Of a stretch of 64,000 bases of DNA, positions 21,338 to 31,809 are shown one piece after another. Position numbers and translations under genes: made by a program. The stretch comes from Zasmidium citrigriseum. Taxonomy: Eukaryota > Ascomycota > Dothideomycetes > Mycosphaerellales > Mycosphaerellaceae. The DNA is taken from positions 62,001 to 126,000 of the forward strand of contig NHNW01000051.1 in assembly GCA_002786025.1 (NCBI GenBank), in the 5' to 3' direction. Every line of letters starts with the position of its first letter. Position 1 is the first letter of the stretch. The notes under the pieces are model-generated. The model did not search any database. It saw nothing but the letters and a program-made list of their open reading frames with translations, and was not told the DNA's origin.

Positions 21338-21757
21338 GATAACAGGTCTTGTGGTTGTTGACTTGGTCGTTTTCTGCTATCCCAGGCCGAGACGTACAAT
21401 GCTACAATGAATGCATTTTTCAGATCTTGGCTTGTGCTATTGAGGGAAGAAAGTCTTACATTCAATCGAGTCTTGCCGTCGAGGTGCTTTTCAAACCACA
21501 ATTCAGTAGCCTGTCTGCTTCAATTACTTGTGCGGTCGATGATGATGATTTTCTGGTAGAGGAGGATGGTTGCTGCAGAAATCGCTCCTCCCCGAACTCG
21601 TGCTTGGTACGGCATTGCGATTGGCTGGCTTGGATCTGGCGGGGCTGGGAGACAGAAGCTCGATCGCAGAGCCATTTCTTTGGCAAACCTTGTTAAACCC
21701 ATTGAACTGCAACCTGCTCCTGTACTGCCTGTACATCCGAATACATAGCTCGCAATC
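21338..21757. other. Intergenic, promoter of VTC4
   Basis: 420 bp with short frames of no coding character. I see no distinct motif. Confidence 0.35.
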
Positions 21758-24231
21758 ATGGTGCGATACGGCCGCACCCTCGAGCTCTCCAAATACGCGC
21801 CGTGGAAAGAGCACTACATCGACTACGCCAAGCTCAAGAAGCTCCTCCGCGAAGACGACTCCGCCCCGAGCTCTCCCGCTGTCGAGTCCCAATCCCAGAA
21901 ATGGACCGAAGACGACGAGAGCAAATTCGTGGATGAGCTGGTCAATGTACAACTCGAGAACATCTACAAATTCCACTCAGAAACCCACAAGCGTCTGACG
22001 GAGCGCGTCGGACAATGCGAGGCCAAGTGTGACGGCATTGCAGTCGCGGAACGGCAAGAGAATGGAGATGGAGAGGCACAGGGCAGCAGCAATGGAAATG
22101 GCAAGAAGCCTATGCCTAGTGAAGCCGAGAAGAAGACCATCCTGAGGGAGGTGCTGTCGGAGCTGGACAAGATCACCAAAGAGATCAATGAGCTGGAGAA
22201 ATACGCCCGCATCAACTACACTGGTTTCCTCAAAGCCGCGAAGAAGCATGACCGGAAACGAGGTCAGTCATACAGGGTGCGTCCGCTCTTGCAGGTACGC
22301 CTGGCTGCCTTACCCTTCAACAGAGAGGACTACGGCCCGCTTCTGTTCAGATTGAGCACCATGTACAACTTTGTGCGTTCAAGGTTGGATGGCACGGGCA
22401 GCGAGACCAAGACTCCAGAGAATCAGGAAGGCAAGGATGAGTACACAAGTCAGAAGTTCTGGGTCCACCAAGACAACCTGCTCGAGGTCAAGACCATGAT
22501 CCTGAGACATCTGCCTGTCCTGGTATACAACCCTCAGACCAGTAAGATCGCTGAGGGCAATCAACCGGATCCGTCGATTACCAGTATCTACTTCGACAGC
22601 CCCGGCTTCGAACTCTACACAAACAAGGTCGATCACAATGCTGGCTCGTCACTTCGCCTGAGATGGTACGGCCAACTGAACAACAAGCCGCAGATCTATG
22701 TCGAGAAGAAGACAGTTGGGGAGGACAACACGAGTAAAGAGGCTCGGTTCGTGACCAAGGACAAATACATTCAGCGATTCATCAATGGCGAGTACCAGAT
22801 GGATAAGCAGATCCAAAAGTTGGAGAGCCGTGCCGGGGCAGAGAGCGAAGAAGTTAAGAGCCTGAAGTCGTCCGTCGAGGAGATCCAAGGCTTTATCAAG
22901 CAGTACGACTTGCAACCGGTGGTGCGAGCCAACTACACACGCACGGCCTTCCAGGTGCCGGGAGAGGATCGAGTGCGAATCAGTCTCGACACAGACCTGG
23001 CTTTCATTCGCGAGGATGCTCTCGACGTTGATCGTCCATGCAGAGACCCTGAAAATTGGCACCGAACCGACATCGACAACAACGAACTGGAGTACCCCTT
23101 CTCTTCGATTCGCAAGGGCGAGATCAGCCGCTTCCCGTTCGCCGTCTTGGAAATCAAGCTGCGGAATGAGGCAGGCAAGAAGAACCCCGAATGGATCTAC
23201 GATATCATGAACAGCCATCTCGTGAAGGAAGCGCCAAGATTCAGCAAGTTCGTTCATGGTGCCGCAGAGCTCTTCGAAGACTATGTCAACACGTTCCCAT
23301 TCTGGCTGAGTGAAATGGAAACCGACATCCGACGTGACCCTCAACAAGCCTTCGAAGAAGAGCAAGCCAAGAGGCAAAAGGAGCGAGACGATGAGTTCGC
23401 TGTCGGATCTCTTCTCAAATCCACCTCGCACATGAGCCCCTCGCAACGGAATAGAGGTGCCGGCGTCATCTCGCCAGTGGGATCTCCAGTAACCAAAGAC
23501 TCCCTCCAACGCAGCCCAGCCCAAGCCAAAATCTCATCTCCTCAAGGCCCTCAAGGACAGTCCGCCACCGCTGAACCCACCCAGATGGACGAGACGGCCG
23601 GTGAAATCGACGACGACGATACCGGCACGCACACCCACCAGACCAGCCGCACGACCGGCGGCATCAAGAGTTTCTTCCACAGCACCAGCAAATACGCCCA
23701 ATCCCGCCGCCAAAGAATGAACCTCCCACCCGGCGTCTCAGAGCCCAAATTCTGGATCAAAGACCAAGGACCCAACAAGGTCGAAGGCAAGGTCTGGCTC
23801 GCGAACCAGCGTACATTTATCAAGTGGCAGCATGTTTCGATCCTTCTTGCCTCACTATCGTTGGGCCTGTTCAACGCTGCAGGACCGGAGAATACTGTTG
23901 GTAAAGTCCTTGGTGTGGTGTATACGTGCGTTGCCGTCTTTGCTGCTGCGTGGGGTTATGGGGTGTACATGTGGCGGTCGAATTTGATTCAGACGCGGAG
24001 TGGGAAGGATTTCGATGCTGTCGGTGGGCCTGTGGTGGTTTGTCTGGGCTTGATTGTGGCGTTGATTCTGAACTTTGGGTTCAAGGTGAGCAGCAACAAT
24101 TATCATCTTTCCAAAAAGGAGCTCTTTACTGACATTGAGGACAGTACAACGCCATGGTCCAGGAACGCAACGGCGGTGAGACCGAGTCAATGCTTGTACA
24201 GAATACGTACATACAGCACGGCGACTTGTGA
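21758..24231 (+). CDS. VTC4: Vacuolar transporter chaperone subunit 4, polyphosphate polymerase
   Basis: Exon 1 is 21758-24085 and exon 2 is 24145-24231. The 59-bp intron (GTGAGC to GGACAG) joins in phase 0 (NFGFK to YNAMVQ), giving 804 residues. It starts with an SPX domain (residues 1-200: MVRYGRTLE...YAPWKEHYIDYAKLKKLL, and the Lys-rich KAAKKHDR inositol-pyrophosphate site). The VTC catalytic tunnel domain follows (about 220-540: KFWVHQDNLLEVKTMILRH, SLRLRWYG, IYVEKKT, FAVLEIKLR), then a disordered Ser/Pro/Gln linker and a C-terminal DUF202 domain with three membrane helices. In this family the complex makes polyphosphate from ATP and moves it into the vacuole, and SPX senses phosphate status. 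The SPX linked to a catalytically complete tunnel points to Vtc4 rather than Vtc2/3. Confidence 0.93.
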
Positions 24232-24449
24232 GTACGATGTACAGACTTTCGAGACACAGCATCGGTATCTTCTTTTCGACGGCAGGCTTCTTGGACAGTC
24301 CAGCCGCCGTGTCATGAAGTAGTCAAGCGGCACATGTATAACAAAAATCTTCTGGTATATAGTTCACGACAGGGCAAATGAAAAACAGGTTCTCTTCATG
24401 CATCGTCATATCCTCACGTCGATCAACCCGGTATCTTGTATACATGTAT

Positions 24450-25949
24450 CTATAACTTACTCTCCAAAGCCACCCGTTCCGCCAACCCCTCCAACCCCGC
24501 CCCTCCATTAAAAACATCCCGTTCCACAGCCCTCGCATTGACATGCCTTGGTCCCAACTCCCCCACCCTCTCAACACCCAACAACCTCATCGCAGTCTCC
24601 GTCTCCGCCTTCAAAATCTCCAGTACCCTCTCCACGCCCTCCCTCCCCCCAGCTCCCAATCCAAACAACGGCGCCCGTCCAAGTCCCACACCCCTCGCCC
24701 CCAGCGCTAGAGCTTTAACAACATCCGTCCCGCGTCTTATCCCCCCGTCGACCCAGACTTCTAATTTCTCGAACACGGAGGGACAGTATTTTCTGATTTC
24801 GAGAAGGGTATGGATTGCGGGTGGGGCGGTGTCTGCGGCGCGCCCGCCGTGGTTGGAGAGGATTATACCGCGGATTTGGGGGGTGTGTAGGGAGGCGAGG
24901 TAGGCGTCTTCGTGGGTTTGTAGGCCTTTCAATATGATGGGGAGGTGCGTGTGGCGGGCGAGCCAGGGGAGGGTTGTGCGCCAGGTTAGGTCGGGGGCTG
25001 TGCCGGCGAAGAGGGCTTTGCCTACGCCTCCTGATCCCTCGGGCTCTGGGGTGGAGGAGGAGGAGGAGGGGCTATCGCCCATGACTGCGCTGCGAACGGG
25101 GAGATTCGAAGCGACGTTTTTCGTGCGTTCGTCGTGTTCCCTCTTCCCCGGCACCGGCGCATCCAGCGTCAAACACACAAATTTCACTTGCGGGAGTTTA
25201 TGTATGCGTTTCAACATCTCCTCACTCTTTTTCCTTTCCGTCTGAACGTATAGTTGCCACCCAAAAACCTGTCCCTCCGCACTACCCTCCACAATCTGTT
25301 CCGGCGTCTGGGACGCATTATTCGAAATCATCTGCATAGCACCGTACTTCCCACACGCCTGCGCTATCCCATGTTCGCCGTCTGGGTGTGCGAGACGAGC
25401 CATCGCGGCGGGGGAGACGAAGAACGGGACAGAGACTTCATGTCCAAGGAACGAGGTCGAAGTATCGCAATCCGTGCAATCGACGAAAATTCGCGGCCGG
25501 AGGAGGATGCGGCTGTAGACCGTATTATTCAACCTCTTGGATATCAGGTCATCCCCGGCGGAGTAATAATATCCCCAAGCCTTCTTGCTAATTCTCTTCG
25601 TAGCAGCAGCCTCAATCTCATCCAAATTCAAACATTCCTCCAACGTCATGACCTCCTCTTCCCCACTTCCTTTCCCCTCATCTTTCACCGGCGCCGCGGG
25701 AAGTGTACTCTCATCGAACTTCCCCAACTTCGCAGATTCAGGAAGACTATCTTCGAGAGTTCCCGGGGGATGTATGGGATCGTATTCTTCCGTTGCGTCG
25801 GTGCCGGCGAGTTGCAGGATGATTTTGCTGCCGCCGGGGTGCGAGGGGAGGAAGGAGGTTACGTCGTAGACGTGGCCGTAGAGGACCACCCAGCAGGACT
25901 CTGGGCTGCGGTGGGATTGGAGGTCGGAGTAGGTGAAGGTTTTGGACAT
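24450..25949 (-). CDS. FMN-dependent alpha-hydroxyacid dehydrogenase with cytochrome b5 domain (flavocytochrome b2 type)
   Basis: Intronless, 499 residues. Residues 1-80 are a cytochrome b5 domain ([21 protein letters not shown], with HPGG and a second His near DPIHPPG as haem ligands). The rest is an FMN TIM barrel: YYYSAG near 127, [27 protein letters not shown], the active-site SNHGGR (usually followed by QLD, here AAD), and the phosphate site [14 protein letters not shown]...[10 protein letters not shown]. Members oxidise L-lactate or related 2-hydroxyacids and pass electrons to cytochrome c. There is no mitochondrial presequence, so it may be a cytosolic member with a different substrate. 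A short Ser/Glu-rich insert sits in the active-site loop 4 region. Confidence 0.92.
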   Translation of the reverse strand: MSKTFTYSDLQSHRSPESCWVVLYGHVYDVTSFLPSHPGGSKIILQLAGTDATEEYDPIHPPGTLEDSLPESAKLGKFDESTLPAAPVKDEGKGSGEEEVMTLEECLNLDEIEAAATKRISKKAWGYYYSAGDDLISKRLNNTVYSRILLRPRIFVDCTDCDTSTSFLGHEVSVPFFVSPAAMARLAHPDGEHGIAQACGKYGAMQMISNNASQTPEQIVEGSAEGQVFGWQLYVQTERKKSEEMLKRIHKLPQVKFVCLTLDAPVPGKREHDERTKNVASNLPVRSAVMGDSPSSSSSTPEPEGSGGVGKALFAGTAPDLTWRTTLPWLARHTHLPIILKGLQTHEDAYLASLHTPQIRGIILSNHGGRAADTAPPAIHTLLEIRKYCPSVFEKLEVWVDGGIRRGTDVVKALALGARGVGLGRAPLFGLGAGGREGVERVLEILKAETETAMRLLGVERVGELGPRHVNARAVERDVFNGGAGLEGLAERVALESKL

Positions 25950-26422
25950 TGTGGTGGTGAGGAATGCTCACGCGAGCAGGCGAAGAATGGGAAAGATGGA
26001 GGGAGAGGAATGTGTAAGATGCTTACAATGGCTGAGGAGAGTACAGACGCTCAGATGCTACATGTGGACATGGAGGAGAAAAGATGTTGACGATGGCGAG
26101 GGACGGCATTGGACGGTGAGGTGCTCCATCTTCGGCGACTGATAGGCCGAGCGCGAGAATTGCATATCGGCGTTTGAACTTCGCGGTCAGCATATTTACA
26201 TGCGCCCACAAGCAGCGTGAGAACGATGAGGCAGATCGTTGATGTTTGTCACGTTTCGATTGCCGACGACTCTGAAGTATCGACAGTCGTAAAGAATATG
26301 TAGCCTCTCAAGCCACCCGCGAGCCTCTTCTTCTTCTTCTGCTGAAGAATGGCAGAAGAGGCAAGTTTTTCCGTCTCCCCCAACACAGCAGCCAAGCCCG
26401 AAGCATGTAGCCTTTATCGACC
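25950..26422. other. Intergenic, no gene seen
   Basis: Contains a short CTT microsatellite at about 26328-26341. Small frames on both strands lack domains. Confidence 0.35.
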
Positions 26423-27164
26423 TCACAGCAGCAGCACGACCTCCTTTGCGATCTGTACCTTCTTCATCTTTGCCCTCTGTTGACCGCTCAGCATCGGCAG
26501 AAATTTCTCCATGTCGGATTGTTTTTCAAAATGGAACACGTTCTCCCACACGATGTCCTTCGCTATTGCGTGTATGTCCTTGCAGACCCTCAGAATGGCC
26601 GTGTCCAGCAGAGGTGGCTCGGATGGCGGAGGCTGCGTCATGTCGTTCTCTGGATATGGGAAGTCGCCGGAACTGATACAGCCATGTTCATGAGCCTTGA
26701 GTAAAAGCAATGCAGGGAACGCACGCATACCTCTTCCACTGGCTGCAGAACTGACATAAGCACCATCGTTGCCCTCTCGCTCTCTCGAGCAGTTGCGCGC
26801 TGAGACCATGGCGGCTGCAGTCGACCACTGTTGCTGTGCCACCCTCGTTGACTTTCGCCAATAGCCGTGACACTTGATACTTCAAATACCGCGAAGGCGT
26901 CTCAAAGGACCTGTTCATCCAGTGCCTCACAACGTTGGCGAAGACCTTCCTTCTCTCGCACAGATCAGACATGAGGCGGTCGTTCTTTGATATTCCATGG
27001 GCCGAGACCATAAGCTCCTAAGATGGATATCGGCCAGATCGCTGTCTGGTGAAGGTGAAGGACTCGAAGAAGCCACGGCGGGTACGGACGGAGATGAGGC
27101 CTGGGGCAAGGACGTAGCCATAGATCTCGGTCTGCAGTTCGACGGGCAAGTCCAAGAGTGGCAT
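26423..27164 (-). pseudogene. 2EXR/F-box-like gene with an in-frame stop
   Basis: From the Met at 27164 the frame reads MPLLDLPVELQTEIYGYVL, the N-terminal 2EXR/F-box-like signature, and continues in the same frame to 26731 except for one TAG at 27018-27020. An intron at 26673-26730 (GTATGC to TATCAG) joins in phase 2 to an exon carrying LLDTAILRVCKDIHAIAKD and VWENVFHFEKQ, the second conserved block of the family (C-K/R-Q-I-x-x-E, then N-x-F). The end at 26423 is abrupt (EVVLLL). Either the gene is broken by the stop, or an intron ending at that TAG removes it; no convincing donor keeps the frame. The best call is a decaying member of the nearby 2EXR cluster. Confidence 0.55.
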
Positions 27165-27450
27165 ATTGATAAAAGACCGCTTCCGGACCGTGGGTGCTGC
27201 TGTGTAGGAATAGAATGGCTGCCGGCGGGTTGGAGGGCGAGTTGGCTGGAGGTCGAAGGCATGGGAGCGTCAAAACCCCGAAGGGTTCGTCCAGTTCCTG
27301 ATTCCCCCTTCCTTCACTTCTCACGTCGCTCCTCTAACACTTCCGCTCACGCTTCCTCTGCTCTTGCTCTTTCATCGAGCTCTTCATTACCTCTTTCCTT
27401 CACCTGACATGTTGCTTCTCTCACTTCTTCGGTGCACTGCAATCAATTTA

Positions 27451-28830
27451 TCACCGCTTCCAAAACCGTCTATACAGCACAAAAGCAACCACAGCCGCCG
27501 CACTCGCCCTCCCAACCAACGCCAACAAAACCGCTCTCCGGACAATATCATAATACCTACCCCTGTTAGAGATCTCCGGCAACGTAAGTTTAGCAAGAGG
27601 TTCAACCAACCCTTCAAGCATCGTCGCCACCGCCGCCTTATTCGCCTTATTGATCCCCGCCACACCACTCCCAGTTCCCAACCCATGCAATCCCGTCTCA
27701 TCAGGACGTGGGACAATCACGGTGCTGTCTCCCACGCCGGATTCGCTCGCGCCGCCGAAGGAGGGTTTTATGTCGCGGAATTCGGCGCCGGTTTGGAGTT
27801 CGGCGCGTTTGCGGTTTTTGAAGCGGTAGGTTAGGAGCCAGACTGTGAAGCGCACGTCTAGGGGGGTGAAGGTTGGGTAGGTCCAGAGTTCGAGGGCGTT
27901 GTGCGGTGGGAGGAGGTCGAGGAAGTCGGAGACTACGCCGAGAGTTAGGCCCCAGAGGAGGAGAGGGCCGTCTTTGCGTGGTGGTGGGAATTGGTTGAAG
28001 ATGTCGGAGCGCCAGAGTCGGGAGGCGAGGCTATTCAGTGCGTCGATGCGTGTTCGGCGGGCGTAGCGGTTATCTTGAAGAGGTTGCTCCACTGGCGATT
28101 CAGCACTGTGTATGGATTCGGTAGGTTCGAGATTGATGGCCGCGAACATCATCTTGCCCAGGATCATACTGAGCATCCACTTCTTCACGCCGGTCTCCTG
28201 GTTCGCGAGTCTACTGGACACGTCCTCAAACGCAATCGTCCGCTGTGTGGGACTCGCCAGACTCCTCAAAGGCACCCAATGAATCGCCGCGACTTCGCTC
28301 GGCTGCAGTTTCAAGGGCGGGATCTCGTGCTGGGTGAGCAGGAAGACATAGGGACACAGCACGAGCAGGGGCTTCTTGCCCCAATGTGTTGTCACAAGTC
28401 TCTGCGGCAGATTTCCACACTCTACAGCATGTGCATTGAGATCTACTCCAACTTCTTCCCAGCTCTCTCTTATCGCGGCAGCTTTATCATCTGCGTCTGT
28501 GGGATCCCGTTTCCCGCCTGGGAGGGCGATGTGTGATGTCCAGCGGTCGCCTTTCCGCGAAGCACGCTTGATGAAGAGGACTTCTGGCTCGCCATGTTGC
28601 ACCCATTCTTGACTGAAGTAGGATTCAAGATCGGGGGATTTGGGTATCGAAGACTCCGGCCAATGCGCGTAGCTCGGTTTCACGCGTAGGATGAAGGCTA
28701 CGGATGCTCGGCGGTTCGTTTCTGGGGGAGAAGCGAGGTCTGGATATTGCTCTTTCGTGAGAGCCTTGAGGATGTTCTGGAGGTGTGGTATAAGACTCGT
28801 CGGCGGTTCTTGGGTCTTGGGTTCGGGCAT
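27451..28830 (-). CDS. Nudix hydrolase, CoA-pyrophosphatase-like, with C-terminal membrane anchor
   Basis: Intronless, 459 residues. The Nudix box at about residues 105-130 reads LPGGKRDPTDADDKAAAI, then RESWEEVGV. It has the one-residue-longer spacing of the CoA-type subfamily (yeast Pcd1, NUDT7/NUDT8), with Asp in place of the first Glu. An N-terminal strand with F-I-K-R-A and a middle P-x-V-F block fit this group. After about 250 the chain is a fungal extension with Gly/Ser-rich linkers. It ends in a hydrophobic helix (AVLLALVGRASAAAVVAFVL) followed by YRRFWKR, which suggests tail anchoring. It probably cleaves CoA or nucleotide diphosphates; the organelle is unknown. Confidence 0.85.
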   Translation of the reverse strand: MPEPKTQEPPTSLIPHLQNILKALTKEQYPDLASPPETNRRASVAFILRVKPSYAHWPESSIPKSPDLESYFSQEWVQHGEPEVLFIKRASRKGDRWTSHIALPGGKRDPTDADDKAAAIRESWEEVGVDLNAHAVECGNLPQRLVTTHWGKKPLLVLCPYVFLLTQHEIPPLKLQPSEVAAIHWVPLRSLASPTQRTIAFEDVSSRLANQETGVKKWMLSMILGKMMFAAINLEPTESIHSAESPVEQPLQDNRYARRTRIDALNSLASRLWRSDIFNQFPPPRKDGPLLLWGLTLGVVSDFLDLLPPHNALELWTYPTFTPLDVRFTVWLLTYRFKNRKRAELQTGAEFRDIKPSFGGASESGVGDSTVIVPRPDETGLHGLGTGSGVAGINKANKAAVATMLEGLVEPLAKLTLPEISNRGRYYDIVRRAVLLALVGRASAAAVVAFVLYRRFWKR

Positions 28831-29265
28831 ATTGGCGAAAGTAAGACGCTGTCGTTTCTGTCCGGGCTGATACCAGGATTGGACTTGTAAAGATGCTCTA
28901 GGTGTATCTGAAGGAAGACAACAAGAACATGAAACAAAAAAGAAGATGTAAATACAGACCTGGATTGGCTAGTAGAGAACTGGTACAGCAGTTGGATGTG
29001 GTGATGATGGTCGTAATCGGGAGGATGCAACATTTCCCGCCGGTCTCGCTTTGCCGGCCGATTCACGGCCGAGACCGCCCGACCTCACCTCCTGAATCGC
29101 TCCCTTTCCTTCCTCCATCAAATCTCACGTTACATCCTCCATCTCGCCCAGAACTCAAAGAATCAATATGCAACATGGTGGAGTGCCGTTGGTTTGAGCT
29201 GGGTCCTGCTCCCTCCCTTATACTCATTTTCTCTCTCACTTCCCCGCTTGGTGATGCTCTGAGGG
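28831..29265. other. Intergenic, no gene seen
   Basis: 435 bp. C/T-rich on the plus strand from about 29100. No supportable frame. Confidence 0.35.
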
Positions 29266-29985
29266 CTAGGATGTAGCAGCCCGGCTCACTTCTCCAGCAC
29301 CTTCCAGAAGAGCCTTGACGAGCTCGACAACACCTTGCTGCATCTCGCTGAACTGATCGACAACTCCCTGAGCCTTGAACCTGTCTCTTCTGAAGTGACG
29401 TCTGGCAGCAGCAGTCGTCTTCTTCAGCTCGACCTCCGTCTCCTTGACGATCTGTCCGAAATCGTCACCTGCGATTCGAAGCGTCATTCCGAATTTCTTG
29501 GTCTCTTGACCCGTCAACGCCACGGTGAACTTCAGATCCGGTAGCTTGAACTGATCCCTGAAATGCTTCACATCCGAAGCGAAGTACGGGTCTGAGCAAA
29601 GCTGGCCGATCATCCAAAGACGACCCTTGATCTCCACCTCGAGGAATCTGATGTGAGCCTCCCAGGGGCCAAGACGGCCCATCCATCCGAGGATGATGCT
29701 TGAACAGACCTTCGCTTCTCCCTCCCTGCCGAAGTGCCACAGCTCGTCGTCTGGAACGATCTTGAAGTGGCTATTGCCGATGAAGACAGGCATGCTCTCA
29801 TTTCGAATCTGCTTGCATGTGCTCGTGAGAGGTGCGAGGTGCTTGACACGCAGCTCTTTGGGCATTCTTGGCTTGTAGTGGTCTTTCTCCAGAGTGAGGA
29901 CCAGAGGCTTGTCTTGAATGAGGACGAGGTGGTAGATGGAGTTGCGGATTTCCGCGGAGAGCTTGCCGAACGGTGACTGGTCCAT
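29266..29985 (-). CDS. 2EXR/F-box-like protein, cluster member 2
   Basis: Intronless, 239 residues from the Met at 29985; the frame is open upstream to 30111, but that part is Pro/Arg-rich and unlike the paralogues. The start MDQSPFGKLSAEIRNSIYHL is the 2EXR signature (L-x-x-E-[IL]-R-N-x-I-Y). STCKQIRNESMPVFIGNSHF is the second block (C-x-Q-I-x-x-E-x-x-x-x-F-x-x-N). The C-terminal half is charged and helical. Families of this kind are greatly expanded in Dothideomycetes; some are thought to be F-box relatives, but no molecular role is established. The closest relatives in the window are 30583-31284 and 38193-38907. Confidence 0.8.
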   Translation of the reverse strand: MDQSPFGKLSAEIRNSIYHLVLIQDKPLVLTLEKDHYKPRMPKELRVKHLAPLTSTCKQIRNESMPVFIGNSHFKIVPDDELWHFGREGEAKVCSSIILGWMGRLGPWEAHIRFLEVEIKGRLWMIGQLCSDPYFASDVKHFRDQFKLPDLKFTVALTGQETKKFGMTLRIAGDDFGQIVKETEVELKKTTAAARRHFRRDRFKAQGVVDQFSEMQQGVVELVKALLEGAGEVSRAATS

Positions 29986-30582
29986 GGCGAGTGGTGATGG
30001 GGTGTGAGATGGGGGTGGTTGTGGTCGTCGATGGCAGAGTTGTCTGGTGTTGTGCGAGAGAGGGGGAAAACGAAGCAAGTTAAGTGGTCGCAATGGTCGC
30101 GGAAGTCTCAAGCCTCTTACTCACATGAACTTCTATGGAAGTTCTCACTTGAAAAATGCGCATGTGAACACGCTGATAGGTGATGTCCGCTTCCGCGACT
30201 CAACCAGAAGCCGAACATGTGATTACATCTTGTTCGTCGACGGGGGTGAAATGAAGGGAGCATGTCTAGTATTGAAGGTTTCAAGCTCAATGGATGCTCT
30301 GCTTGCTTTCCTCCCGTAATTTGCTTAGCCCATGGAGCACAAAGTCGAGCTTTCGAACTCCTCCTCTGGACTCTGGAGTTGCTTCTACCTTTCCCTTTTC
30401 TCTGCCGGATATTGCACATAGCCGGATGTCGTTCCACCAGTCGCAGTCCATCTTCCTACCCCAGCCTTCTGTCAGCGCTGTTTGCACGGCCTCCGCTTTG
30501 TCAGAGCTTCTCGGAACATTCAGAAAGCACCCAGTTCTTGTAAGACCACCGTGGGTTTCCTTGCATCCAAGAACATTTTGCT
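29986..30582. other. Intergenic, no gene seen
   Basis: 600 bp between two same-strand paralogues. Only short frames. Confidence 0.35.
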
Positions 30583-31284
30583 TTAATTTCGCCATTTTCG
30601 CATATTGAGAAGGTGCGTAATGCCTTCTCGCATGAAATGCACGGTGCAGAAGATGTGCTTCCGGTCTATTGCCACAGTCTTGTCCACAGTCATGTCGGCC
30701 TCGAGGCGGGCCTCAAGCTTCTTGACATCTTCCTCAAACTTCTGAACGATGAGATCGTCGTGCTGGTTCAGATCGGCTGACAGTAGATAGCGTTGGGGCT
30801 CGGGATACCAAACGCTCCTTGTGACAGTTGTAGCCAAGCGCAGACCAGGCCGCGAGATGGTGGTGTCCAGGTCTTTCAGCAACGAACAAGTCAAGTCCGC
30901 CCACCCTACCATAACAGCTCTGTAATCCAAGTGAGCCTCCAGGGCCCTGAGGTGACCTGACCATGAACCAAGAGATTTCATCCAGCCCAGAACCGCACTT
31001 TTGAGTGGCTCGGGCTCAAACATGTCTTCTCCTGCAAGCCAATGGACTTCCGGCTCGAACTCGAACTTGTTGCTTCCAAGAAACATCGGCAGACTTTCGT
31101 TCCTGATCTGTCGGCATGTACTGGTGAGTGCAAGCATGTGCTTGAGGTCCGAGCTCGGCACGACTCGAGCCACCTTCTCATCTTCGTCGAATTCTAGAGG
31201 GATCGGAGCATCTTGAACTAGTACGAGCTCGTAGATGTTGTTTCGGAGCTCAGCCGAAAGCTTGTTGAAGGATGAGTTATCCAT
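30583..31284 (-). CDS. 2EXR/F-box-like protein, cluster member 3
   Basis: Intronless, 233 residues. It begins MDNSSFNKLSAELRNNIYEL, nearly the same as member 2, and carries STCRQIRNESLPMFLGSNKF. A later VLGWMKSLGSWSGHLRALEAHL block aligns with ILGWMGRLGPWEAHIRFLEV of member 2. The two are tandem duplicates in the same orientation. No signal peptide or membrane segment. Function unknown. Confidence 0.82.
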   Translation of the reverse strand: MDNSSFNKLSAELRNNIYELVLVQDAPIPLEFDEDEKVARVVPSSDLKHMLALTSTCRQIRNESLPMFLGSNKFEFEPEVHWLAGEDMFEPEPLKSAVLGWMKSLGSWSGHLRALEAHLDYRAVMVGWADLTCSLLKDLDTTISRPGLRLATTVTRSVWYPEPQRYLLSADLNQHDDLIVQKFEEDVKKLEARLEADMTVDKTVAIDRKHIFCTVHFMREGITHLLNMRKWRN

Positions 31285-31809
31285 GATCGGTGGCGGTGTG
31301 AGAGGAATAGCGGCTTATGATGATGCGGTTGGTCGTGAGCAGTCGGCAGATGGCGGTCGGCGGATCGCAGTAGATGAAAATCGTCGTAGCTGTGTGCTTG
31401 TTCTTCAGTGCGAGTTCGAGTCGCCAGCGGAGCTTGATGACACTGGTGAGTCGATGGAGTGATGAATCGGAAGAGTCTGCGGAGGAAGGCGTATTTATAC
31501 AGAGGAAGGAAGTGACTGTCAAGACTGTGAATTGCCTGAGCCTCACTCGGCGGTAGAGTCACTTGCGCCGGCCTGGTGAACGGAGCCGCGAAGCGTGCGC
31601 CAGTATAGAGGCTATGACATCATCACTGCAGCGCATCGTGCGCGACTGGTGGAAATGAGAGGCAATGCCATTCACTCGAATGCCAAGACTTTCATGTGAC
31701 AACGGGCTTAGCGAGCATTTAATTGCATACATCGGTTATCTCAGTCAATGGCGCCGAAATATGTCCACTCTACTACTCACAAGACCTCATGCTGTCCGAC
31801 TAGACGAGC
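31285..31809. other. Intergenic, no gene seen
   Basis: Promoter side of member 3 and 3' side of the next gene. No supportable frame. Confidence 0.35.
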
